Source: Nannochloropsis salina CCMP1776
Taxonomy: Eukaryota > Sar > Eustigmatophyceae > Eustigmatales > Monodopsidaceae
NCBI GenBank assembly: GCA_004565275.1
Contig: SDOX01000009.1
Span: 232,007-296,006 of the forward strand
Length of the DNA: 64,000 nt
Direction: 5' to 3'
In this document: positions 1 through 8,942 of the stretch, piece after piece
How the letters are laid out: each line of letters starts with the position of its first letter
Numbering within the stretch: the first letter of the stretch is position 1
Program-made: the position numbers and the translations under genes
The notes under the pieces: generated by a model
What the model saw: only the letters and a program-made list of their open reading frames with translations
What the model was told of the DNA's origin: nothing
The model's database searches: none

Positions 1-954
1 CGGGAAGGAGGGGCTTGTACTCGACCCGGTAGAAGAGGGAGGGGCGGTCGAAGGATTTGCGGAAGACGTGCGAGGGAGGGAGGCGGAGCGTGGAGATGAT
101 GTCCCGTTGAACCCTGGGGGTGGCGGTGGCCGTGAGCCCCAAGCAGGGCAGGGAGGGGAAGAGGGCGCGCACTTCTTCCAAGCGCCTGTACGACGGCCGA
201 AAATCGTGGCCCCACTGAGAGATGCAGTGTGCCTCGTCGACGATGAGGGCAGCGAGGAGGTTGCGGGCGTGGAGCTGTTGGAGGACGGGAAGGAAGGAGG
301 GGGTGGTCAGGCGCTCTGGGGTTACGTACAGGAGCTTGACGCGGGGCTCCGGTCGAAGATGAAGATCGTCGAGGATGTCTTTGTTGAGATAGGGATCCAG
401 GGAGGAGCTACAGTAGCGGGCGTCTATACCCTTTTTTCTAAGGGCGGTAACCTGGTCGTTCATGAGCGCGATCAGAGGAGACACAACGACAGTGACCCCG
501 TCGAGGAGGAGCGCAGGCAATTGGTAACATAGGCTCTTCCCTCCCCCTGTGGGAAGAAGCACTAGGCCAGATCCTCCTTGAAGGACATGCTTGATGACAT
601 CCTGTACAGCAGAAAAGGAGTATCAAAGTAAACCGTGAATATACTAAGCCGAAAGCAGCACCGACGTCAGGGAAACAACTCTCATAAAAAAGCACGCGGG
701 GGAAAAGATTGCCCTCGCACTTATGAACCCCTGGTGAGCCCGGACTCCTCTTTCGTATGAAATATGTTCTACTTGTAGGGGTGCGCAAAGGAGATGCATT
801 CATGAAAAACGTGAGTGAGCACAGGGATGGTGAGACTCGCCTTTTGCGGTTGACGGAATGTCTGGAGCCCGAAGGTGATGCGCAAGACCTCAACAATCCG
901 CGCATCAATTTCATTGTCAGGTGAACCTTTCACTGATGTGGAATCCGCTATCAT
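1..954 (-). CDS. RecQ-family DNA helicase, N-terminal part (3' end outside window)
   Basis: ATP-dependent 3'-5' DNA helicase of the RecQ family, which acts in recombination and replication-fork repair in the nucleus. Read on the minus strand, exon 841-954 encodes the FGLQTFRQPQK motif 0 region. Exon 1-601 continues with DVIKHVLQ, the Walker A motif PTGGGKS, SPLIALMNDQV, the helicase motif DEAHCISQWGHDFR that is diagnostic of RecQ, and the motif III region GLTATAT. The intron 602-840 begins GCGAGT and ends in TGTACAG, so it is a GC-AG intron; joining there restores the RecQ alignment exactly. The C-terminal half (second RecA lobe, RQC, HRDC) lies beyond base 1. The ATG at 954 is only a candidate start: an AG at about 973 could be an acceptor for an earlier exon. 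Family call is certain; the subfamily cannot be told. Confidence 0.9.
602..840 (-). other. GC-AG intron of the RecQ gene
   Basis: The exon ends CAAAAG at 841 and is followed by GCGAGT. The acceptor CTGTACAG ends at 602. No GT donor nearby keeps the frame, and the join gives the expected RecQ sequence across the junction. Confidence 0.65.
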
Positions 955-1546
955 TTTGGTGCCAGACGTCCTGTAACGTGGTGTGCGGGTCGAAGGTCAG
1001 AGCGGCGAAATTTAGACACGGTAAAGGAGGCATTCTAGTACGACGGGCAAGAGATTGCCGGATGGAGACTTTTCAAGGATGGTACGAGTCTCAACGCTTC
1101 ACTATGATGGAGCGCCTGAAGGGCAAACTGATTGATTTTTTTGGGTTTTCTCATGGCTCGACCAACGGCGTCAAAGCGCAGAGACGGGCGCACATCAGTG
1201 ACTAGTGCTCGCTGAGTGAAGTATTGTGAGCGAGGCGATGATACCATCCCTTCCTTCCCCCGAGTGCCAATAGGATGGAAGCAGGCCTCCGCCACAATCT
1301 GCGTGCGGTACTCTTCCGTCCCTCTTCTAATATGTGTCAAGAGGAGATCTGTCTTTGCGTGCATTCAGTCCTCCTCATTAATTGTGCAGGTGGTGCACAA
1401 ACCTAGCCCAAGAAGGAAGGATTGGCAGACCACCACATTGCTATCTACCCCCCCACCGAACCGCAACATCTTTCGCTTTCTCAGCCGATTCCTACACAAT
1501 TTGCAATATCCGCTCGTGATGATCCCAGGCCGCACCTTCTAGGGCC
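955..1546. promoter_or_regulatory. Divergent intergenic region RecQ / CDK20-like kinase
   Basis: This 592-base gap separates divergently transcribed genes and should hold both promoters. A minus-strand open frame at 1035-1364 could be an upstream RecQ exon, but I recognise nothing in it. No clear TATA box was seen. Confidence 0.3.
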
Positions 1547-2674
1547 ATGCCGGGCGTCCTCATGCCCGCCGACGGACTTGCTGGTGAGTTTGTTGGGACA
1601 AAGGGAGAAACTTACCAACGCCCCGTGATCAGCCGGGGCCGGCCTACGTCTCGTTTTGACCAGTTGGGTAGAATTGGCGAAGGGAGATTTGGAGACGTCT
1701 ACATTGGCGCCGATCGGTCGACAGGCAAAGTCGTGGCAATCAAAGAAGTGCGACTTCCCAATCTTGAAAGAGATGGTCTGCCGAAGGCTGCTTTGCGGGA
1801 GCTGCGGGCTCTGCAGCACCTTGAGGGACACCAGCACGTCGTTCGCCTCCTGGATGCTTTCCCACGAGGAGGATCTCTGGCGCTTGTCCTGGAATACATG
1901 CCTAGCGACTTGGAAGTGATGTTTCGGACGCGGAGGTCCGTTTTCCCGGAGAGCCAAATCAAGTCCTACATGTGGATGCTGCTTCAAGGCCTTTCTTACC
2001 TCCATGCCCGGCGCATATTACACCGAGACTTGAAACCATCCAATATCTTGTTGTCTGCCCGTGGAGTCATTAAGATCGGGGACCTCGGAAGCGCGCGAGT
2101 GGACAATGACCCTCCTCTCGAGCCTTACTCCCACCAAGTGGGCACAGCTTGGTACCGGGCGCCTGAATTGCTCCTTGGGGCGCGACGCTACGGTCCTGCG
2201 ATAGACATGTGGGGTGCTGGGGTCATCATGGGGGAGATGGCTTGCCTTTCCCCTCTCTTTCCCGGACGCGGCGACCTGGACCAGATCTTCCGCGTTTTGG
2301 AGGTCCTCGGCACCCCAAGCGCTTCGGAGATCGAGCACTTTCCCGACTACAGGAAGATAGAACCCCCCTGCATATTGAAGAAGGACCTGTCGCAAGTCTT
2401 TCCCCGCGTGCCGCCTGCGGGGATGTGCCTGTTCGAGCAGCTTGTCAAGCTGGACCCGACGAAGCGAGTTTCGGCAGAGACCGCCTTGACCAATCGCTTC
2501 TTCTACATCGAGCCGGCAATTGAACACCCCGGGGATTTTGCGGTCGTAACGAGGAAGCTTCCTCTCAGCGTAACTTCGATGTTGAGAAGTCGCTTTGAGA
2601 ATTGTTGGAAGGAAAGGGAGGGGGACGATGTCTTCGAGGATGTAATTAAATCATGTAGAACAGGAAGGGAGTGA
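1547..2674 (+). CDS. CDK20: Cyclin-dependent kinase-like Ser/Thr kinase, CDK20/CCRK type
   Basis: Single-exon protein kinase of 375 residues. The glycine loop GRIGEGRFG starts near residue 43, the ATP-anchoring lysine is K66 in VAIKEV, the catalytic loop HRDLKPSN starts at residue 159 (D161), and the metal-binding motif at D179 is DLG instead of DFG. The activation segment ends HQVGTAWYRAPELL. The segment after the lysine (PKAALRELRALQ) and the C-lobe (PLFPGRGDLDQIFRVLEVLGTP) match CDK20 better than other CDKs, whose helix would read PSTAIRE. CDK20 activates MAK/ICK-type kinases and controls cilium length (LF2 in Chlamydomonas); other roles are cell-cycle related. The ATG at 1547 is followed by a second Met at residue 6. 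About 35 residues precede the kinase domain. Another CDK-like assignment is possible. Confidence 0.85.
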   Translation: MPGVLMPADGLAGEFVGTKGETYQRPVISRGRPTSRFDQLGRIGEGRFGDVYIGADRSTGKVVAIKEVRLPNLERDGLPKAALRELRALQHLEGHQHVVRLLDAFPRGGSLALVLEYMPSDLEVMFRTRRSVFPESQIKSYMWMLLQGLSYLHARRILHRDLKPSNILLSARGVIKIGDLGSARVDNDPPLEPYSHQVGTAWYRAPELLLGARRYGPAIDMWGAGVIMGEMACLSPLFPGRGDLDQIFRVLEVLGTPSASEIEHFPDYRKIEPPCILKKDLSQVFPRVPPAGMCLFEQLVKLDPTKRVSAETALTNRFFYIEPAIEHPGDFAVVTRKLPLSVTSMLRSRFENCWKEREGDDVFEDVIKSCRTGRE

Positions 2675-2920
2675 AAATGGAAGATTTAAAAATTATGCCA
2701 AATTTTCATCACACCACTCTTTGCCTCTCTTCTTTTATGCATCTCTTCTTTGTGCCGGAGCTGTTAAGCATGCGTCCTCAGTCCTGGCCCCTCCGACGTC
2801 ATTAGGCGACACCCGATCTCCTCCACTCAGATAGCATTTGTAGCAAAATAGCAAATCATTCGTCATGCGTCGAACAGCACTTACACCACCTGTAGGTGAG
2901 GGTACAAAATGTCTCGCCAT

Positions 2921-5123
2921 TCATGCAAAAGGCCCCCCTCCGCCAGGCACCTCTCTTTCCTGGTATGCCCTTTTGGAGAACCTCAAACTCCACAGTGCTC
3001 GCTTCTCGATGAGCCCCCCCGCAAATTTAAGGGTAGACATCCTGTCGATCCATGAAGAGTCTTGACTGGCACTAAGCAGATGTCTCACAGCGTGCTTTAG
3101 AATAACAGCCAACTGGGCGTTTGTAGGAACGTATGAATGCGTTGGTAGAGCAACCGCTTCCATCAGACTACGAAAGACACCACTTTGAAGATGAGAAACG
3201 CGCTGCAGCGTCCGGCTGCTCAGCATCGCAATGACAGTGGCAGGGTCGTGATCAGGGCCAGCAAGCATGGCGAATGTGTGGACGAAGAGAACCAGATCGG
3301 AATGGTTCACGTCTCTTCCATTTTTCTCGAACGACGCCAGGACCAAGTTTTCCAATCGTCGATAGTAATCTGCACCTGCAGAAAAGTGAAAAACCGTGTG
3401 GAGAAATAGAAATGCTGACAACACAGGCAGCAGCTGTAAAGGACGCATGGCTGGGATGTGCTTGAAGACCGCTCTAGTATAGGCTCTGGGGAATGCCACC
3501 CCCAAGTCTCTTGCCCAGTCCTCAAAAGTGAGGTCAGTGACGCACATTTGCATGAATGCGGACAAGTCGTCAGGTCCCAGCTCCTCCACCCGACGGGCTA
3601 ACTGCTTTGTCGCTGCTTTGATCAGCCGCTGCCGGTTGTTGACGTCAGGTGTTTCCAGCCGCGCAGCATCCAGCGCCTCTAAGGTCGTACGTCGATCCCT
3701 AGTCATAGGCCGGCGGAGCCCTCTGAGGAGTTGAACGAGCTCAAGGGGCTCGAATCGGTGCAAGCTGTCGATGCTCTGCGCCAGGATTGCTTGAATAAGC
3801 CTGCGGCTTAACGCGTCTAGGTGGGCAGGAGGACGAGGCCAAATTTGGACGGCAAGTGCGAGATCAGCAGGTGCGAGGCTGGAGAGACGGTGCGGGAGAT
3901 CGAGAACAAGCGCTTGCCGAAATTGTTGACCAGCGAGTCGGGCCTTAACCGCGGGCGAAAGAGAGCTTGAGGCTTGCAGTAGGCGCACCCACGTGGAGCC
4001 GGGAAGGGACGGGGACGAAGGAGAAGAATTCGCACGAATACGGGCGGTGATGGTTTCGAGGAGAAGGTCGGTGAGAGAGGGGGAGATGTGCTGACGGGAA
4101 AGCGATGACGTAGAAGAAAGTGTCTTATGTACGATCTGGGCCAAGTCTTGCATTTGCAAAGCGTTGAGTCTCGTCGTCACGATGCTCTGGAAAGTGGACC
4201 GTGTATTTTTAATTGGGGAAAATGAGTATAACACTTGCATATAAGTATTTCACAAAGCATATTTGTGAAAGGATGCGTGTTTTCTTAGCAGCCTGCCACG
4301 ACTACAAGGTTACCTGGAAGTTCTCCACGCCATGCGACTCTGAGGTTCTCCAAGAAGCTCGGAGCTGCGCAAACAAACCGTTTGGATCAGGTGAGATCAA
4401 AGTACTCTGGATGTCAATGGGCCTGTGTCGATTCTGACAGTAGTCAGAAAATCGTTTCAAAGTCGCGTCCTGCCCCACATCGCTCCCGATTCCACTTGTC
4501 TCCTTTTCTAGTATGCTTAGTTTGTCCAGCAGCAGATAGAGCTTTTCATCCGGCAATTCATCCCAAAAATCTTTCAAACTGTGAGTTGAGTACAACAGCT
4601 CTATGGGACTCTCTTTCGTCTTGTTGATGTCGGATACTAAAGCCTTCTCAAAGTTGCTTGGAGCAGCATGAAAATCTTTTTCGTCATTAATGGAAAAGAG
4701 TGGTGTGCCGGAAGGAAGGCTCGAAAACGGAAATGTAGACATTGATTTTCTTGATGGATGTTGAGAGATATCACGAAAAAGCGTAATCGAACTTGACTTC
4801 GAGAGCAGAAACAACATGTGTTTCTGGGAGGACCGCCAATGCCGCTGTCCGAAGAGGCTAGCGTGGAAGCCGTGTATTTGTAGTGGCCTCGATAAGGTCA
4901 AAAAGAGAGGTAATAGCACCCCCAGAAGCTGATATCGCTGTTTCTTTTTTGACGTCGAGGTCTCTTGTTTGCAGCTAAGGCTTCTGGATCCAGGCCGCGA
5001 CCAGGCGAAAGAGCCCGACATGACGGACGTGAGCGTCGCGAGGAGCAGTTTGAATATGTCTCCATATTTTCTCAACAGTCCATTCTTTTGCCGCCTCTTA
5101 TATGCGTCAGACTTAAAAGACAT
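2921..5123 (-). CDS. Helical-repeat protein, candidate organelle RNA-binding factor (two exons)
   Basis: I join exon 4314-5123 to exon 2921-4186 through a 127-base intron (donor CTTCCAG|GTAACC, acceptor TTTCCAG|AGC). Both exons are in phase 0, giving a protein of 691 residues. The N-terminus carries hydrophobic stretches (LLLATLTSVMSGSFAW near residue 26; LLGVLLPLFLTL near 67) that may target it to an organelle. The rest is Leu-rich and helical, with repeated patterns such as LALAVQIWPRPP, ELVQLLRGLRRP and DLVLFVHTFAMLAG. These resemble the alpha-helical repeats of FASTK-like/HPR or OPR proteins that handle organellar RNA. I see no clear terminal RAP domain, so the function is a guess from fold type only. 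It shares a 195-base divergent promoter region with the phosphatase at 5319. Confidence 0.55.
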
Positions 5124-5318
5124 ATTTATAACTCATTGCCTGTGCTTGTATGGCGTCGATGAGGGCGTTAACCTTCACGGGAAATTCGCCTGACCAGCGC
5201 AGAGTGCTAACCTCCCCACCCCACGTGCTCGCGCGTGCGTCATCGCCAATTTAACGGTTTGAGCAGACTTATATGACCATTGAGACACTGCCAACCCTCT
5301 GCCAGGACATTGGAGGTC
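5124..5318. promoter_or_regulatory. Short divergent promoter region
   Basis: Only 195 bases separate the two start codons, so both genes must take their promoters and 5' leaders from here. The motif CACGTG lies at 5222-5227. Confidence 0.4.
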
Positions 5319-6524
5319 ATGACCACTAGCATCACCGGAGCTGTAATAGTTGAAGAGGCACAATATTTTGTGGGGACGCTGAGGGTGCGACAACGTGAAG
5401 AAGCGGCGAGCCGAGCAACGTCCTCCCTTCAGTCTATTCAGATCCTCGATGATTCCGATCCACAAGCACTTGCAACCGTTCTAGGTACGTATAAGTTGTT
5501 GGCATGCTAGGAGGAGAAATTTATGGTGTTAGCACGATAGACTTTGCGATTTTAAATGAAAATGCTTCAAATGGAAACGGTGACGAATTCCTACTTGGCA
5601 AGCCTTTTTTATGAGGCTTATTATACTGCTTTCCTTGTCTTACCAACAGATAGTTATGACACTTTCTTGTTCGACTGTGATGGGGTCCTTTGGCGCGGGA
5701 GCGATCTCCTTCCAGGGTCTACGCGTACCCTGGCCCTTCTGCGGGCTCAGGGAAAGCGAATCTTCTTTGTAACAAACAACAGTAGCAAAAGCCGTGCTGA
5801 GTATGTCGCCAAGTTTACTAAATTGAATATTCCTGTAGACATTTCGGAAATCGTACCTTCTTCGTGGGCTGCAGCTGAATATGTACGAATTCAATATCCT
5901 GAGGTGAAAAAAGCATTTGTGATTGGCTCGCAGGGTCTTGTAGATGAGTTAAATCTTGTTGGCGTCACCTCTCTGTGTGGAGCTGATCAGTCGTACGCCA
6001 CACGATGTTTTGCAACTGAGAGTGACTTCCTCTCAGCGGAAATTGACAAAGATGTCACAGCTGTACTATGTGGATGGGATTTGACTTTTAACTTTGCAAA
6101 ATTAAGTCTCGCGAGTCTTTACTTGCAAAGAAAGCCGACGGCGGCCTTCATCGCGACCAACAAGGATGCATTCGATAAGCTAGGAGATCGAAACATCCCC
6201 GGGAATGGTTGCGCCGTTGCGGCCCTCGAACAGAGTGTCGGACGAGAGGCAGTGAATGTAGGTAAACCGTCGCGATGGTTGATTAATTATATGTTGAGGA
6301 CGTACAACTTAAACCCGAGAAGAACATTGGTAATTGGCGATAGGCTAGACACTGATATTCAGCTGGGTATCGCGGGGGGTTGTGATACTGTCCTCGTAGG
6401 CACGGGGTGCACGACCACGGAAGACGCCTTACTTGAACAGGAAGCCCGGAAGGTAGGGATGCCGACTTATGTGCTATCGCATGTGGGTGCATTCAGCTTA
6501 AGCGCGGTACCATCCAAGAATTGA
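5319..6524 (+). CDS. HAD-superfamily phosphatase, phosphoglycolate phosphatase / p-nitrophenylphosphatase type
   Basis: Two exons, 5319-5484 and 5650-6524, encode 346 residues. The donor is CTAG|GTACGT and the acceptor CCAACAG|AT, and the split codon makes Asp. HAD motif I is FDCDGVLW with nucleophile D64 and D66. Motif II is VTNNSS, the lysine of motif III lies in VGKPSRW, and motif IV is VIGDRLDTDI. The C2-type cap between motifs II and III fits phosphoglycolate phosphatase (EC 3.1.3.18), which removes 2-phosphoglycolate made by Rubisco oxygenation. Related family members act on pyridoxal phosphate or p-nitrophenyl phosphate, so the substrate is inferred. I see no obvious plastid bipartite presequence, which would fit a cytosolic or mitochondrial enzyme. 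An open frame at 5556 that reads into exon 2 is intronic. Confidence 0.85.
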
Positions 6525-6920
6525 TACAGAAGTAAGGTAAGAACCAAAAGCGAGAAAATCGCACATTGCGTAGGCTCCCACATGCAGTAGGGGACACATA
6601 ACTGAGCAAAGACTGAAATATAAATGAATGGACAATGATGTGAGCTAAAACTATCGACGCTTTCAATTCCCATCTTGCGAACTGGTACCAATTTCTTCAC
6701 AATACGGTTTATTGCATTGTACTTAATGACAGAAACGAGGACGCAGTCGTCGATCCCAGAACGAAGGCAGTCTGCCACTCACTGATTTCATACATTGGTG
6801 CAATATAAGCACCATGCGGCAGTCACTATGGTTTATCGTACTTTAACCCTCAATAATTTGGTCAGCTCCAACCTTCCATGCGACATAGTGTATATAGAAT
6901 GCTAGTCGCTATTATTGGTA
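6525..6920. other. Intergenic region upstream of the first 5S rRNA gene
   Basis: AT-rich 396 bases between the phosphatase and the 5S gene. No coding signal was seen. Confidence 0.4.
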
Positions 6921-7037
6921 GAAGCGGCCACCTCAACGTGGAATACGCCGGAACCCGTCCGCTCTCCGAAGCTAAGCGCGTTCGAGTCCCAATAGTACTG
7001 CCGTGGGTGACCAGGCTGGAAGGTGGGATGTCGCTTC
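6921..7037 (+). rRNA. 5S ribosomal RNA (copy 1)
   Basis: The 117-base sequence carries the conserved eukaryotic 5S core, including GAAGCTAAGC (loop B/C region and box A) and GGTGACCAGGCTGGAAGGTGGGA-like box C and loop E sequence. Its ends GAAGCGGC and GTGTCGCTTC-type 3' end pair as helix I. Six T residues follow at 7038-7043, a typical RNA polymerase III terminator. The RNA is a structural component of the large ribosomal subunit. The exact 5' end is set from helix I pairing and may be off by a base or two. Confidence 0.93.
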
Positions 7038-7043
7038 TTTTTT
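7038..7043 (+). terminator. Pol III oligo-T terminator of 5S copy 1
   Basis: A run of six T residues immediately follows the helix I 3' strand. Confidence 0.7.
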
Positions 7044-7525
7044 ACTTTCATTTGTGCGATAAAATCTTTTGTCGCAAATCGACCACATTTCCTCAGGACT
7101 ACGTACTTTTCTAAGATTTTATATAGTTTTTCTGTGTCGAAGGTACGTGCGTCTGCTGGGGCGGAGAAAAGTTGTCGTCATGGTTTCGGGTTTACTACGA
7201 CTCACTGTATGTCTCCACGTGTACTCTCAATCACCTCTCAAAGAAAATTTTCATGGTTATACATATGCAAGACCGTGGGCTTTTTAAAAACCATGTGATC
7301 CGCCTCTGAGATTGAAAATGAGATTTGAAATCATAAATGTTGCTAAAACGCGGAACTGGAGGTGTGTAGTCGAGAGATTTGTCGTTACGAGGCACACGGC
7401 CCAACTTTCAATTTCATGACGACGACTGAAAATATGATTTTACTAAAAAGTAAAAAAAATGAGAAGGATGATAGAACGACAACTCGACATGAAGCCTAAG
7501 GGCTTACATGAAAAAGTTGCAAAAA
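7038..7525. other. Spacer between the inverted 5S genes
   Basis: The two 5S genes converge on this AT-rich 488-base spacer. I recognise no gene in it. Confidence 0.4.
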
Positions 7526-7642
7526 GAAGCGACATCCCACCTTCCAGCCTGGTCACCCACGGCAGTACTATTGGGACTCGAACGCGCTTAGCTTCGGAGA
7601 GCGGACGGGTTCCGGCGTATTCCACGTTGAGGTGGCCGCTTC
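7526..7642 (-). rRNA. 5S ribosomal RNA (copy 2, inverted)
   Basis: The reverse complement appears identical over 117 bases to the plus-strand copy at 6921-7037. The pair therefore forms a perfect inverted repeat, tail to tail. Downstream on its own strand lies a T5 run (7521-7525 on plus as AAAAA), a minimal Pol III terminator. Flanking sequences of the two copies do not match, so the repeat unit is the gene itself. Confidence 0.93.
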
Positions 7643-8339
7643 TGTCGAGGTAGGGTACCCTTCCCTTTATCAATTCGTCTATACATGCTATGTACTCTCT
7701 GAAAGCAAGATGACTTGCAAGTTGTCAAGAAGACTAAAAGAGCAAAATATTGCAGGCACCTGTTATTAACGCCCCGGAAATCGATAGACTGAGGTAACAC
7801 CACCTATATTCCAGGGCTTGGTTCCTTTAATGTTTAAGTTTTGTAGCTTATTATTCTCGAAATGGAATAAGGCGTATCTCTCAAAAGGGTGAAAAGATTA
7901 GGTTACAGAAAGATAGAAAAGAAATCTGACATTAAAATATAGGAATATCGTATCTTTGCCCTCTTAGAAAACATTATTACGGCAACTTCCCTGGATGACC
8001 TAAGAATTTAACGCGTTCGCTAGTTGCTTTCGAATTTGCTAAAATTAAAAACAGGGCGTAACCAGTCACATGCATTTGAGGCTTTGCAGGTGTCTTAAGT
8101 AGCTGCATGTTTGACAGTAGTGGCATTCTTACATCTGTACATCCGCAGACAGGAAATTTTGCTATTTGTGGTCAGGCTTGACGCACGACGTCCAGCAAAT
8201 GGGAGGTTAGCCCATGGAGGGTCCATGAAGGGACAAAAGGGACAACCGGGACACCGAAGAGAATCAAGTGGTAACTTCTATGGCTAGCATTACACTTTGG
8301 CATGCATAAGCCCAGACAAGCCGGAGAATTTACATTTGA
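7643..8339. other. AT-rich intergenic region
   Basis: About 700 bases with no coding signal and no tRNA recognised. Confidence 0.35.
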
Positions 8340-8545
8340 AACGGTCCTGGGCTTGGGGCCCTAACGGGCGGCGACAAGCCGTTGCGCTTTCTCCCAGAAA
8401 GCACGCTACGGCCTCCAGGTCTGACGCGTTGGAGAGGCTGGAGCCAAGCGCGGCTGGCGGGGCTTGTGTTTCTCGGTGGTACCCATGTCTGAAGGCTAGC
8501 CTCTCGTCTGTACCTCGAGACTCGAGAACGTGTGCTGCCGAGAAA
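8340..8545. ncRNA. Candidate structured non-coding RNA (GC-rich island)
   Basis: A GC-rich block stands out in AT-rich intergenic DNA and holds nested hairpins. GCTTTCT at 8386-8392 pairs with AGAAAGC at 8396-8402. CCTCCA near 8412 can pair with TTGGAGAGG near 8429. TTTCTCGG at 8469-8476 pairs with CCGAGAAA at 8538-8545, enclosing GGTAC/GTACC. No conserved protein frame is evident. It does not clearly match the SRP, RNase P or U-snRNA cores I know, so the class and even the strand are open. It might instead be a 5' exon or leader of the ankyrin gene downstream. Confidence 0.3.
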
Positions 8546-8942
8546 ATAGTGACGAGTTCGTTCCCCTTGCAGAACCATTAGGTGGAGGGGAACGAGCGGA
8601 GAGCGGGAGAAACCGACAAAGTCGCCTAGACAAATACGGCCTCGTTCAGGAATCGCAAAAACTAAGAGGCACCTCAGCAGTTAAAAAATACATGCGCACC
8701 ATTGTTCCATTGATGTGGGACGGGAAAAAAAGCTTTCTCTTGTGCTCCAAGAATCCATTCTCTCTTCGTCCATTCCACATCGTAGATTACCCATCGTTCC
8801 AAGCCATCTCCTTTTGTGTGTCACTCCTCTATGACATAGATCAAGTACGCAAGGTGCAATACATGCACCTTCGTTTTATGAAATTTGGTGAACGACTGGT
8901 TGTCTTTTTCCTGTTTGTTTTTGATAGGCGTTGCCCGATCAG
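8546..8942. other. Region upstream of the ankyrin/Pro-rich gene
   Basis: About 400 bases of probable promoter and leader. A pyrimidine-rich run before AG at 8941-8942 and CACTCAG at about 8998-9004 could be splice acceptors for an unseen 5' exon. Confidence 0.3.

Noticed and set aside
1035-1364. Minus-strand 109-codon frame as RecQ N-terminus
   Set aside because: Possible, but neither motif nor a convincing splice join supports it.
3380-3410. Tiny intron with TTTTCACTTTTCTGCAG acceptor inside the helical-repeat gene
   Set aside because: It would be about 25 bases long and the frame is open without it.
5556-5649. In-frame upstream extension of the phosphatase from an ATG at 5556
   Set aside because: A GT-AG join to the exon at 5319 fits the family and the extension has intron character.
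6960-7000. tRNA-like B box GTTCGAGTCC
   Set aside because: It is part of the 5S rRNA sequence; there is no cloverleaf.
8354-8366. CCCTAAC as a telomerase RNA template in the structured island
   Set aside because: Seven bases match by chance too easily; a template needs about 1.5 telomere units and no pseudoknot was evident.
8340-8545. SRP (7SL) RNA
   Set aside because: I could not find the helix 8 core or the Alu-domain motifs.
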